Below, piece by piece: positions 39,935 through 49,188 of a stretch of 64,000 nucleotides of DNA. Both the position numbers and the translations under genes were made by a program. The stretch is from LMUY01 sp965198895. GTDB taxonomy: Bacteria > Pseudomonadota > Alphaproteobacteria > Acetobacterales > Acetobacteraceae. Where the stretch lies: positions 5,208,001 through 5,272,000 of the forward strand of contig OZ240676.1 of the NCBI GenBank assembly GCA_965198895.1, given 5' to 3'. The notes below the pieces were generated by a model, which was given only the letters and a program-made list of their open reading frames with translations, had not been told where the DNA came from and did not search any database. Position 1 is the stretch's first letter. Every line of letters begins with the position of its first letter.

Positions 39935-40996
39935 TTACGAGGCGGCCAAGCTCACCACGACCCGGGTGCCCAGGGCCGAGCTGTCGATCGCCACCGTCGC
40001 CTTCACGGTGCGGGCCATGGCGTTCACGATCACGGAGCCAAGCCCGCTACCCTTCGGGGCGGCGCCATCCTGGTAGCCGATGCCGTCATCCTCCACTACG
40101 AGTTGGACGTGTTCGGCATCCTTGCGGAACCCCACGCGGATCTCTCCGCCCCGATCCGGATAGGCGTATTTCAGCGCGTTGGTGACGAGTTCGTTGACGA
40201 TCAGGCCGATCGACACGGCCTTGTCCGTCTCCACCCGGATTGGCTCGGCCGAGAGCGTGATGCTCCCCCCGTCCTCCGCGGCCACGGCGCGGCGCAACTC
40301 GTCGATCAGGCCCTCCAGATACGTGTCCATCGCGACGAATTCGACGTCATTGCTGGTGTATAGCCGGCGATGCACCAGCGTCACCGCCTCCACCCGCTCG
40401 GCGGCCCGGCGCAGGGCCTCCCTGGCATCGGCATCGACCACCTTGCGCGCCTGCAGCTCAATCAGGGAGGAGATCAGTTGCAGGCTGTTGGCGATCCGGT
40501 GGTTCACCTCCTGCAACAGCAGGGCCTGCTGGGCCGCAAGCTTCTCCAGCCTGTCCCGGCTCTCCTGCAGTTCCTGCAGCGCCGCCGCCCGCTCCCGGCG
40601 CAACCGCCCCTGCACCTGGGATTGCCGGATGGAGGTGGCCAGGAACTCCATGAACGTACCCTGAACATCCTTCACCACGTAGTCGAACGCGCCGTGTTTC
40701 AGGGCGGTCACCGCGATGCGCGGCTCCTCGGCGGCGGTGACGAAGATCACCGGGGGCGCGTCCTCAAGCGCCAGGAAGTCCCCCAGCATGTCCAACCCGT
40801 CGCGCGTGGGCATGTAGTGATCGAGTGCGACCGCGTCGAACCGCTCCGCCTGGGCGAGCGCCAACCCCGCCGCGCCGTCATGCGCCACGGTCACGGCGAA
40901 CCCGTCGCGTTCCAGGTGGCGGGTGACCAAACGGCATAGCCCGGGGTCGTCGTCTACATAGAGGACGCGGATTTCGGAGGGAGTGGGCGCGAACAT
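39935..40996 (-). CDS. Response regulator-histidine kinase hybrid (REC + HisKA_2/HATPase)
   Basis: A 353-residue cytoplasmic signalling protein. Residues 8-125 are a receiver (IRVLYVDDDPGLCRLVTRHL, phospho-acceptor Asp in FDAVALDHYMPTRDGLD, Lys in YVVKDVQG). A coiled-coil linker follows, then a HisKA_2 dimerisation domain with HRIANSLQLISSLIELQARK (His in EVNHR), and a HATPase domain with GLIVNELVTNALKYAYPD and the G-box GSGLGSVIVNAMA. No membrane segment and no DNA-binding domain. It follows the single-domain regulator gene by one base, so both are co-expressed with the upstream sensor kinase. Confidence 0.88.
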   Translation of the reverse strand: MFAPTPSEIRVLYVDDDPGLCRLVTRHLERDGFAVTVAHDGAAGLALAQAERFDAVALDHYMPTRDGLDMLGDFLALEDAPPVIFVTAAEEPRIAVTALKHGAFDYVVKDVQGTFMEFLATSIRQSQVQGRLRRERAAALQELQESRDRLEKLAAQQALLLQEVNHRIANSLQLISSLIELQARKVVDADAREALRRAAERVEAVTLVHRRLYTSNDVEFVAMDTYLEGLIDELRRAVAAEDGGSITLSAEPIRVETDKAVSIGLIVNELVTNALKYAYPDRGGEIRVGFRKDAEHVQLVVEDDGIGYQDGAAPKGSGLGSVIVNAMARTVKATVAIDSSALGTRVVVSLAAS

Positions 40997-40997
40997 C

Positions 40998-41438
40998 TCA
41001 GTCGGCTTCAGGCACCTGCATCACCGCCAGGAACAAGCCGAGTTGCCGGATTGCGACGGCGAAGCTCTCGTACTCGACGGGCTTGGTGATGTACACGTTG
41101 CAGCCCAGGTCATAGCAGCGCTGGATCTCCTGCTTGTCGTCGGTCGTGGTCAGCACGATCACGGGCGCGCGCCGGGTCAGTTCGTCGGCCTTGATCCGCG
41201 CCAGGATGTCCGTGCCGCTCATGTCCGGCAGGTTGAGATCCAGCAGCACGAGCACCGGCAACGCAACCTTGCGTCGCCCGGCCCCGTCCAGGCCGAACAG
41301 ATGCTCGAGCGCCGAGGTGCCGTCGGTGAACGGCACGATGGTGTTGTTGACCCCGGCCCGGCGAACGTTCTTCTCGATCAGCCGGGCGTGACCGGGATCG
41401 TCCTCTATAAGAAGGATCGTGACGGGATTCGCGTTCAA
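40998..41438 (-). CDS. Single-domain response regulator (Rcp1-like)
   Basis: A 146-residue stand-alone receiver domain. Acidic pocket in ILLIEDDPGHARLIEKNVR, acceptor Asp in VLVLLDLNLPDMSGTDIL, and the Thr and Lys in IVLTTTDD and VYITKPVEYESF. Rcp1-like regulators of this type are usual partners of phytochrome or CHASE3-type kinases. The start TTG 41438 overlaps the sensor kinase stop (TTGA), a coupling arrangement; the longer frame to 41519 lies within the kinase gene. Output is probably to the hybrid kinase downstream. Confidence 0.85.
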   Translation of the reverse strand: MNANPVTILLIEDDPGHARLIEKNVRRAGVNNTIVPFTDGTSALEHLFGLDGAGRRKVALPVLVLLDLNLPDMSGTDILARIKADELTRRAPVIVLTTTDDKQEIQRCYDLGCNVYITKPVEYESFAVAIRQLGLFLAVMQVPEAD

Positions 41439-42964
41439 ATCGTAGCCTCCTGGGTATACGTCGCAACAACGGGCACGCTGATCGTGAAGGTTGTCCCTGT
41501 CCCCAACTCCGAAGTGCACTCTATAGTGCCCCCCATGCGTCGCACCAGGGTGCGGACATGCGCCAGCCCGATGCCCTCGCCCGGCACTGATTGGTCGCCG
41601 GCGCGGCGGAACAGCTCGAAGACACGCTCGAAGTCCTTTGTGGCAATTCCGCGACCATTATCGGCCACGTCGAACCGTGCCATCGCGCCGTCGACCCGGC
41701 CCGTGACGCGGATCAGCCCCGGCCGGTCCGGATGCAGGTATTTCAGCGCGTTCTCCACCACGTTGCCGAACACCTGCTCGATCGCCAACCGGTCTCCCCG
41801 TAGCGCGGGCAGCGCGGCGACCTCCACCCTCGCCCCCCGGGCGTCTGCCTGGTGTTGCATCGTCACCTTCAGCCCGGTCAGCAGTGCCGTCATGTCGAGC
41901 GGTTCGGCGACGAGCACCCGCCGGCCCTCCCGAGACAGCTTGAGGATGGCGTTGATCAGGCGGTCCATCTTCTGGGTGGACGTCTTGATGAAGCCGAGCG
42001 CCTCGGGGATTTCCTCCGTCGCCGCCTCGCGCACCTCGCGCGGCACATCGGACGACTGCATGTGGTTGGACAGCGTGGCGGCGGCCTGTTGCAGTTCGCT
42101 GGTGAAGCCCATGATGTTGACCAACGGCGCCCGCAGGTCATGGGACACGATGTAGGCGAAGCGCTGCACCTCTTCGTTGACCGAGGTGAGTTCGGCCGTC
42201 CGCAGCCGCACGATCTCGTCCAGCCGGTCGTTGTTGCGCTCGAGCGTCGCATTCGCCTCCGTGGCCTTGGCCTGGGCGTCGCGCAGCGTCGTGAGGTAGT
42301 CCCGCAAACCCAGCGCGATGAGGCCGCCCAGCGCCAACACCATAATCAGCCCGGCCGCATCGATCGCGACCAGCAGGCGGCTGCCACGGCTGACGGTGGC
42401 GACCTGTTCCACCAGCTTGGCGTCCTGCTCCGCCTCCACCTCCGCGATGATCTTGCGGATCAGCGCCATGTTGAGGCTGCCGGCATTGGTGCGCACGATC
42501 GCCATGGCGTCGGCCAGGTCGCCGCGCTGCGCCAGGAGCACGGTCTGCCGCAGTTCGGCGGATTTGGCGGTCAGGACATCGTGCAGCGTCGCCATCCGCG
42601 CTTCGCCGGGAGCGCTCGCCTGGAGGCGGGACAAGAACCCGGGGATCATCTCCTCGGCATGTTGCAGGGGTTCGAGATACATCGGGTCCCCGGTCAGCAG
42701 GTAGCCGCGCTGGGCGGTTTCGGCGTCTTGCGCGGCCAAAAGCAGATCGGTGGACATGTTGCGGTCCCGGCGTGTGCTCTGCGCCACGCCGAGAGCGGTG
42801 GAATTGCTCGCAGCCTGCCACACGGACGCCCCGGCGGTGCAAAGCAACAAGGCGATCGCGGCCACGATGGCAACGGCGCTGCGGCGGTCCAGGGCGCGGC
42901 TTGGAGTGCGGGCTGGCGCAGCTATGGTACCCGAAGCGAAGGTGGGATGCAGGCTCTCTAGCAT
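41435..42964 (-). CDS. CHASE3-domain sensor histidine kinase
   Basis: A 509-residue membrane sensor. TM1 is AVAIVAAIALLLCTAGASVW; the CHASE3 periplasmic domain follows (LLLAAQDAETAQRGYLLTGD); TM2 is LLVAIDAAGLIMVLALGGLI, then a coiled coil. HisKA contains FAYIVSHDLRAPLVNIMGFT; HATPase has EQVFGNVVENALKYLHPDRP, FDVADNGRGI and FELFRRAGDQSVPGEGIGLA. It autophosphorylates His and passes phosphate to the next regulator. Signal unknown. First gene of the cassette; starts divergently from tkt. Confidence 0.9.
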   Translation of the reverse strand: MLESLHPTFASGTIAAPARTPSRALDRRSAVAIVAAIALLLCTAGASVWQAASNSTALGVAQSTRRDRNMSTDLLLAAQDAETAQRGYLLTGDPMYLEPLQHAEEMIPGFLSRLQASAPGEARMATLHDVLTAKSAELRQTVLLAQRGDLADAMAIVRTNAGSLNMALIRKIIAEVEAEQDAKLVEQVATVSRGSRLLVAIDAAGLIMVLALGGLIALGLRDYLTTLRDAQAKATEANATLERNNDRLDEIVRLRTAELTSVNEEVQRFAYIVSHDLRAPLVNIMGFTSELQQAAATLSNHMQSSDVPREVREAATEEIPEALGFIKTSTQKMDRLINAILKLSREGRRVLVAEPLDMTALLTGLKVTMQHQADARGARVEVAALPALRGDRLAIEQVFGNVVENALKYLHPDRPGLIRVTGRVDGAMARFDVADNGRGIATKDFERVFELFRRAGDQSVPGEGIGLAHVRTLVRRMGGTIECTSELGTGTTFTISVPVVATYTQEATI

Positions 42965-43029
42965 TCTGGCTTATCGCTTGGTTGGCACACCCCGTCAGTC
43001 GCAATTGTGGACCGGCCACGGGGAAATGG

Positions 43030-43043
43030 TCACGAAGTCGTGA
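43030..43043. promoter_or_regulatory. Dyad TCACGA-AG-TCGTGA in the sensor kinase/tkt divergent space
   Basis: A 6-bp perfect inverted repeat with a 2-bp centre, in the 264-bp space between the sensor kinase start (42964) and tkt start (43229). A further half site, TCACGA, follows in CCGTCATCACGAAAAA about 20 bp on. The rest of the space shows no gene; the tkt RBS is GGGGA just before ATG. Candidate operator only. Confidence 0.35.
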
Positions 43044-43228
43044 ACGTATTGCCCCGTCATCACGAAAAAATAGAACAGTAACAAACCGCCATGGCATTCC
43101 GGGCTTAACAATCGTCAGTCGGCGCAACACCTCCCGGTCCGGTGGGTCTGAGCGTTGTTGCCGCGCTTGCATGGCGGGACAACGGGGCGTTTGTTACCGG
43201 TGCGGACTGTCAACCCTGGGGATACAGA

Positions 43229-45316
43229 ATGGACCAGCAGGTACAAACACCGGCCGTAGCGAATACGCCCGCCGGCGACATCGACCAGGTCGCGATCAAC
43301 ACGATCCGGACGTTGGCGATGGATGCCGTGCAGAAGGCGAATTCCGGCCATCCCGGGACGCCGATGGGGATGGCGCCGGTCGGTTATACACTGTGGCAGC
43401 ATGCGCTGAACTACGACCCGGCGGACCCGCATTGGCCCAACCGCGACCGCTTCGTGCTGTCGGTCGGACATGCCTCGATGCTGCTGTATTCGCTGCTGCA
43501 CCTGGCCCAGGTGGCATCGGACGTCGAGCACAAGGACAAGGGTCCGTATGCTGTCACGCTGGATGACATCAAGCAGTTCCGCCAGTTGTCGAGCGTCACG
43601 CCGGGTCACCCGGAATATCGTTTGACGTCCGGCGTGGAGACCACCACGGGCCCGCTGGCGCAGGGCGTTTCCAACAGCGTCGGCATGGCGATGGCGCAGC
43701 GTTGGCTGGCCAACCGGTATAACAAGCCGGGGTTCGACCTGTTCAACTATCACGTCTACGCCCTGGCCGGGGATGGGTGCATGATGGAGGGCGTCTCCAA
43801 CGAGGCAGCCTCGATCGCCGGGCATCTGAAGCTCGGCAACCTCACCTGGATCTACGACAGCAATCACATCACGATCGAGGGCGCCACCAGCCTGGCGTTC
43901 AGCGACGACGTAGGGGCCCGGCTCGGAGCCATGGGTTGGCACGTGATCCATGTCGCGGACGCGAATGACACCAAGGCGGTGGCAAAGGCGCTGGACGATG
44001 CCAAGGCGGTGACCACCGGCCCCACCATTATCGTGGTGCACAGCATCATCGGTTATGGTGCGCCTAAGAAGGCTGGGACCCGCGAAGCCCACGGCGAGCC
44101 ACTCGGCGTCGAGGAGATCAAGGGCGCCAAACGCAGCTACGGCTGGCCCGAGGACGCACAGTTCCTGGTCCCGGACGGAGTTCATCAGCGGTTCGCCGAG
44201 GTCATGGGAGCACGTGGCGCCAAAGCGCGGCGTGACTGGATGGATCTGCTCACCCGCTACCGGGCGCAGTACCCGGAGCTTGCCGGTGAACTAGACCTCA
44301 TCGACCGCCACGAACTACCGGAAGGTTGGGATAGCGAGATCCCGGTGTTCCCAGCCGATGCGAAAGGCATCGCCTCGCGCGACTCTTCCCAGAAGGTGTT
44401 GAACGCGATCGCGAAGCACGTGCCGTGGCTGATTGGCGGTGCGGCAGACCTGTCGCCGTCCACCAAGTCCAATCTCACATTCGACGGTGCAGGCTCGTTC
44501 GAGGCGGACAATTACGGCGGCCGCAATTTGCATTTCGGCATTCGCGAGCACGCGATGGGGTCGATCTGCAACGGCATCGGCCTCTCGGGCATGCGCGCCT
44601 ACGGTAGCGGGTTCCTGATCTTCTCCGACTACATGAAGGCGCCGATCCGGCTCTCGGCGATCATGGAGTTGCCGGTGATCTACATCTTCACCCATGACAG
44701 CATTGGCGTCGGCGAAGACGGGCCGACCCACCAGCCGATCGAGCAACTTGCGACGCTGCGGGCGATCCCGGGCATGCTTACCTTCCGCCCCGCCGATGCG
44801 AACGAGGTTGCGGAAACGTGGAAGGTGGTCATGAAGCTGACCCACCATCCCGCGGCACTCTGCCTGAGCCGCCAGGCGTTACCGACGATTGACCGGAGCA
44901 AGTTCGCGTCGGCCGCCGGCGTCGCCAAGGGGGCCTACGTCGTTGCCGATTGCGAGGGAACACCGTCGGTGATCCTGATGGCGACCGGGTCCGAATTGTC
45001 GCTTTGTATGGGGGCCTATGAGACGCTTACGGCCGAAGGTGTAAAAGCGCGTGTGGTGTCCATGCCGTCGTGGGAGTTGTTCGAACACCAGGACCAATCC
45101 TACCGCGACGAAGTGTTACCGCCTTCGGTCAAAGGACGACTTGCCGTGGAACAGGCGGCGACACTCGGGTGGGACCGCTATATCGGCATGGGTGGCGGCA
45201 TGATCGGAATGCGCAGTTTCGGCGCCTCCGCCCCGCTCGCAGCATTGCAGAAGCAGTTCGGTTTCACACCCGAGGCCGTCCTGGAAGAAGCCCGCAAACA
45301 AGCCAAGCGCACCTAA
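43229..45316 (+). CDS. tkt: Transketolase
   Basis: A 695-residue thiamine-diphosphate enzyme moving two-carbon ketol units in the non-oxidative pentose phosphate pathway. The N-terminal domain shows ANSGHPGTPMGMAPVGYTLW, DRFVLSVGHASMLLYSLLHL and the ThDP/magnesium motif AGDGCMMEGVSNEAASIAGH. The pyrimidine-binding domain has NLHFGIREHAMGSICNGIGL and FTHDSIGVGEDGPTHQPIEQ; a C-terminal domain ends the protein. Start ATG 43229 preceded by GGGGA; the frame to 43142 is non-family. First gene of the pentose-phosphate operon, 11 bases before tal-pgi. Confidence 0.95.
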   Translation: MDQQVQTPAVANTPAGDIDQVAINTIRTLAMDAVQKANSGHPGTPMGMAPVGYTLWQHALNYDPADPHWPNRDRFVLSVGHASMLLYSLLHLAQVASDVEHKDKGPYAVTLDDIKQFRQLSSVTPGHPEYRLTSGVETTTGPLAQGVSNSVGMAMAQRWLANRYNKPGFDLFNYHVYALAGDGCMMEGVSNEAASIAGHLKLGNLTWIYDSNHITIEGATSLAFSDDVGARLGAMGWHVIHVADANDTKAVAKALDDAKAVTTGPTIIVVHSIIGYGAPKKAGTREAHGEPLGVEEIKGAKRSYGWPEDAQFLVPDGVHQRFAEVMGARGAKARRDWMDLLTRYRAQYPELAGELDLIDRHELPEGWDSEIPVFPADAKGIASRDSSQKVLNAIAKHVPWLIGGAADLSPSTKSNLTFDGAGSFEADNYGGRNLHFGIREHAMGSICNGIGLSGMRAYGSGFLIFSDYMKAPIRLSAIMELPVIYIFTHDSIGVGEDGPTHQPIEQLATLRAIPGMLTFRPADANEVAETWKVVMKLTHHPAALCLSRQALPTIDRSKFASAAGVAKGAYVVADCEGTPSVILMATGSELSLCMGAYETLTAEGVKARVVSMPSWELFEHQDQSYRDEVLPPSVKGRLAVEQAATLGWDRYIGMGGGMIGMRSFGASAPLAALQKQFGFTPEAVLEEARKQAKRT

Positions 45317-45327
45317 GCGGAGATCTG

Positions 45328-48189
45328 ATGATGGATATGCAAGCCGAGACCGCGAACCCACTGAAGTCCCTCGAACAGCTCGGTCAGTCGCCATGGCTGG
45401 ACTTCATCGAGCGAAAGTTCCTTGCCGAGGGCCAGTTGCAGGAGATGATCGAGCGCGACGGGTTGAAGGGGATGACCTCCAACCCGTCGATCTTCGAGAA
45501 GGCGATGGGCCACGGCAGCAATTACGACGCCGGGTTCAAGGAGTTGGCGGCGAAGGGCGACGTGGACGCGCAGTCGATCTACGAGCAACTCGCAATTGCG
45601 GACATCCAACACGCGGCTGACCTGCTACGGCCGGTCTACGAAAAGACCAACCGGGTTGACGGCTACGTGTCGCTCGAAGTTTCTCCCTATCTTGCTCTGC
45701 GCACGGACGAGACAATCGCCGAGGCGCGCCGCCTGTGGAAGGCCGTCGGGCGCGAGAACTTGATGGTCAAGGTGCCTGGCACGGACCAGGGCACGCCCGC
45801 GATCAAGACGCTGATTGGCGACGGCATGAACATCAACGTAACGCTGTTGTTCAGCCAGCAAGCCTACAAGGATGTCGCGGAGGCGTTCATCGCCGGGCTG
45901 GAGAATTTCAAATCGGCAGGCGGTGATGTCAGCCGGGTCGCGAGTGTTGCGAGCTTCTTCGTGAGCCGCATCGACACCCAGATCGACAAGCAGATCGACG
46001 AGCGTTTGAAGGTCGGCGGCAATGACGTCGCGGACCTGAATCGTCTGCGCGGCAAGGTTGCGATCGCGAACGCCAAGCTTGCCTACCAGCACTATCTCTC
46101 GCTGATCGGCAGCGAGCGTTGGAAGACGCTCTCGGCCGCCGGCGCCATGCCGCAGCGGCTGCTGTGGGCCAGCACAGGTGTTAAGGACAAAGCCTATCCC
46201 GACACGCTGTATGTCGAAGAACTGATCGGGCGCGATACGGTCAACACGATGCCGCCCGCGACGATGGACGCCTTTCGCGACCACGGTCACGGCAAGGAAG
46301 CCCTGACGGTTGGCGTGGACGATGCGAGGGAAATCCTGGGCACTGCCAAGCGTCTCGGGCTGGACCTGGACAAGGTCACCCACGACCTGGTGGAGGACGG
46401 CGTCAAGCAGTTCGCCAAAGCGGCGGACGACCTGCTCGGCGCTGTTGCGGCCAAGCGCAACGGCATGCTGGGCGACAAGCTGCTGCAGGTGTCTTCCACC
46501 CTGCCAGACGAAATGGGCAAGGCGGTCGAGCACAGCCTCGATGCCTGGCGGGAGGGCGGCAAGCTTCGGCAGCTTTGGGCGCGCGACGCCTCGCTGTGGA
46601 CCGGCAAGGACGAGGGCAAGTGGCTTGCCTGGTTGGACATCGTGGCCGATCGCACCGCCGATCTGAAGCAGCTGAACGACTTCCAGCAGGACGTGAAGGC
46701 TGCCGGGTTCACCGATGTCCTGCTGCTCGGGATGGGCGGATCCAGCCTTGGCCCAGAGGTCCTGGCTGAGACGTTCGGCAAGCGGGGCGGCTTCCCGACG
46801 CTGCACGTGCTGGACAGCACGGACCCACAGCAGATCGCCAGCTTCGAGAAGAAAGTGACGCTTGCGACCACGCTGGTGATCGTGTCCAGCAAGTCCGGTG
46901 GCACGCTCGAACCGAACATCCTCAAGGCGTATTTCTGGGACGCCATGCAGAAGGCAGTCGGCGAAGGCAAGGCGGGCGAACATTTCGTCGCCGTAACCGA
47001 CCCCGGTTCGCACATGCAGAAGGTGGCCGAGGGCGACAAATTCCGCCGCATCTTCTACGGCGACCCGGCAATTGGTGGCCGCTATTCGGTATTGTCGAAT
47101 TTCGGCATGGTCCCCGCTGCGGCGATGGGCTTGGATCTCGAGCAGTTCCTCACCTCTGCCGCGCTGATGGTGCGGGCCTGCGCGGCCGGTACGCCGCCGC
47201 TGCAGAACCCCGGCGTACAACTCGGTACCGTGCTCGGCATTGGCGCTACGACCGGCCGCGACAAGGTCACCATCGTCGCTTCGCCCCACATCTACGACGT
47301 CGGCGCGTGGCTGGAACAGCTTCTCGCGGAGAGCACCGGCAAGCAGGGCCACGGCATCGTCCCGATCGACAACGAGCCCCTGGCCGATGCGTCGCACTAC
47401 GGTAACGACCGTGTCTTCGCCTATCTCCGGCTGAAGGACGGTCCCGACCCGGCGCAGGAGAAAGCGATCGAGGCCTTGGCCAAGGCGGGCCAGCCTGTGG
47501 TGAAGGTGGAGTTTGCCGACACGCTGCAGCTTGGCCAGGCGTTCTTCCTGTGGGAGTTCGCGACAGCGGTGGCAGGCTCGATCATCGGCATCGATGCGTT
47601 CGACCAGCCGGACGTCGAGGCCAGCAAGATCGTCACGAAGAAGCTCACCAGTGCCTACAACGACGCCGGCAAGCTTCCGGACGAGACACCGTTCCTGACC
47701 GACGGCGCCATTCAGCTGTTCAGCGACGAGAAAAACGCAGCCGAATTGAGCAAGGCCGGCACCACGCTCGCCGCAGTCATGAAGGCGCATCTGGCGCGTT
47801 TGGGCGCCGGGGACTATGCGGCGCTGCTGGCCTATATCGAGCGCACGCCTGCCCATATCGAACTGCTGCAGAAACTCCGCACCCACATCCGGGATGCGAA
47901 GAAGGTGGCAACCGTTGCCGAATTTGGGCCGCGGTTCCTCCACTCCACAGGCCAGGCCTATAAGGGTGGACCTAACAGCGGCGTGTTCACGCAAATCACC
48001 GCGCAGGATGCGGCTGACCTTTCCGTGCCGGGCGAACGTTACACGTTCAGCGTCGTCAAGGCCGCTCAGGCCCGGGGCGACTTCGACGTCCTAGCCGAGC
48101 GGGGCCGCAGGGCATTGCGCGTGCACATTACCGGCAATCTCGAAGCCGGTTTGCAGACCCTCGCCGCTGCTATCAACAGCGCGCTTTGA
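45328..48189 (+). CDS. tal-pgi: Bifunctional transaldolase / glucose-6-phosphate isomerase
   Basis: A 953-residue fusion. Residues 1-370 are transaldolase: GMTSNPSIFEKAM near 50 and the Schiff-base Lys in NLMVKVPGTDQGTPA near 146. Residues about 400-953 are glucose-6-phosphate isomerase: VLLLGMGGSSLGPEVLAETF near 461, IVSSKSGGTLEPN near 519, GGRYSVLSNFGMVPAAAMGL and VPIDNEPLADASHYGNDRVF. It links sedoheptulose/erythrose chemistry with fructose-6-P to glucose-6-P recycling, feeding zwf. Start ATG 45328 has GGAG 5 bases before it; the longer frame is inside tkt. The fusion is typical of Acetobacteraceae and some cyanobacteria. Confidence 0.95.
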   Translation: MMDMQAETANPLKSLEQLGQSPWLDFIERKFLAEGQLQEMIERDGLKGMTSNPSIFEKAMGHGSNYDAGFKELAAKGDVDAQSIYEQLAIADIQHAADLLRPVYEKTNRVDGYVSLEVSPYLALRTDETIAEARRLWKAVGRENLMVKVPGTDQGTPAIKTLIGDGMNINVTLLFSQQAYKDVAEAFIAGLENFKSAGGDVSRVASVASFFVSRIDTQIDKQIDERLKVGGNDVADLNRLRGKVAIANAKLAYQHYLSLIGSERWKTLSAAGAMPQRLLWASTGVKDKAYPDTLYVEELIGRDTVNTMPPATMDAFRDHGHGKEALTVGVDDAREILGTAKRLGLDLDKVTHDLVEDGVKQFAKAADDLLGAVAAKRNGMLGDKLLQVSSTLPDEMGKAVEHSLDAWREGGKLRQLWARDASLWTGKDEGKWLAWLDIVADRTADLKQLNDFQQDVKAAGFTDVLLLGMGGSSLGPEVLAETFGKRGGFPTLHVLDSTDPQQIASFEKKVTLATTLVIVSSKSGGTLEPNILKAYFWDAMQKAVGEGKAGEHFVAVTDPGSHMQKVAEGDKFRRIFYGDPAIGGRYSVLSNFGMVPAAAMGLDLEQFLTSAALMVRACAAGTPPLQNPGVQLGTVLGIGATTGRDKVTIVASPHIYDVGAWLEQLLAESTGKQGHGIVPIDNEPLADASHYGNDRVFAYLRLKDGPDPAQEKAIEALAKAGQPVVKVEFADTLQLGQAFFLWEFATAVAGSIIGIDAFDQPDVEASKIVTKKLTSAYNDAGKLPDETPFLTDGAIQLFSDEKNAAELSKAGTTLAAVMKAHLARLGAGDYAALLAYIERTPAHIELLQKLRTHIRDAKKVATVAEFGPRFLHSTGQAYKGGPNSGVFTQITAQDAADLSVPGERYTFSVVKAAQARGDFDVLAERGRRALRVHITGNLEAGLQTLAAAINSAL

Positions 48190-48210
48190 AACCGAACTAG
48201 GAGCAGCAGC

Positions 48211-49188
48211 ATGAAGCTTGGCGTGATCGGCCTCGGCCGCATGGGTGGCAACATTAGCTTGCGGCTGATGAAGCACGGCCACGAATGCGTGGTCTACGAC
48301 AACAGTGAGAAGGCCGTTGACGGCATCGTGGAGCAAGGGGCCGCCAAGTCCAAGGGTCTGGAGGACATGGTCCACCAACTCCCCTCCCCCCGCATCGTAT
48401 GGGTCATGCTGCCGTCTGGCCATATCACCGAGGAGACAGTCACCGCGCTCAGCGGGATGATGGAGAAGGGCGACATCATCATCGATGGCGGCAACACGAT
48501 GTACAAGGATGACATCCGTCGCGCCAAGACGCTGCGCGAGAAGGGCATCATTTATATCGATGTCGGCACGTCGGGTGGCGTCTGGGGGCTGCAGCGCGGC
48601 TACTGCATGATGATCGGCGGCGAAGACGCGGCCGTGAAGTATATCGACCCGATCCTGTCCACCCTCGCCCCGGGCGCAGGCACCATCGACAAGACCCCGC
48701 ATCGCGAAGGCCGCAACCCGACAGCCGAACAGGGCTACCTGCACTGCGGTCCTGCCGGGTCCGGGCACTTCGTCAAGATGGTCCACAACGGCATCGAATA
48801 CGGGATGATGCAGGCCTACGCCGAAGGCTTCGACGTGCTGAAGAACAAGAATAGCCACGACCTCGCCGAGGACCAGCGCTTCGATCTCAACATGGGCGAC
48901 ATCGCCGAGGTCTGGCGCCGCGGGTCCGTCGTATCGTCCTGGTTGCTCGATCTCACCGCGCAGGCGTTGGCGTCGGACGAGAAGCTGGAGAAGTTCAGCG
49001 GCGACGTGTCAGACAGCGGTGAAGGCCGCTGGACGATCGACGCCGCCGTCGAGGAGGCTGTACCGGTACCGGTCCTCGCGGCGTCGCTGTTCGCGCGGTT
49101 CCGTTCGCGGCAGGAGCACACCTTCGGCGAGAAGATGCTGTCCGCCATGCGGTTTGGGTTCGGTGGTCACGTCGAGCCGAAGGCATGA
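48211..49188 (+). CDS. gnd: 6-phosphogluconate dehydrogenase, decarboxylating (short type)
   Basis: A 325-residue enzyme oxidising 6-phosphogluconate to ribulose 5-phosphate and CO2. The dinucleotide fold starts MKLGVIGLGRMGGNISLRLM; the substrate motifs are IYIDVGTSGGVWGLQRGYCM and HCGPAGSGHFVKMVHNGIEY. The length matches the GndA/YqeC short group, often NAD-preferring, as in Gluconobacter, rather than the 470-residue NADP type. AGGAG lies upstream of ATG 48211; the stop overlaps zwf start (ATGA). Confidence 0.94.
   Translation: MKLGVIGLGRMGGNISLRLMKHGHECVVYDNSEKAVDGIVEQGAAKSKGLEDMVHQLPSPRIVWVMLPSGHITEETVTALSGMMEKGDIIIDGGNTMYKDDIRRAKTLREKGIIYIDVGTSGGVWGLQRGYCMMIGGEDAAVKYIDPILSTLAPGAGTIDKTPHREGRNPTAEQGYLHCGPAGSGHFVKMVHNGIEYGMMQAYAEGFDVLKNKNSHDLAEDQRFDLNMGDIAEVWRRGSVVSSWLLDLTAQALASDEKLEKFSGDVSDSGEGRWTIDAAVEEAVPVPVLAASLFARFRSRQEHTFGEKMLSAMRFGFGGHVEPKA

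Noticed and set aside
45625..47994. 789-codon open frame antisense to tal-pgi
   Set aside because: It mirrors the codon phase of a G+C-rich real gene, has no family features, and the plus strand encodes a complete recognised enzyme.
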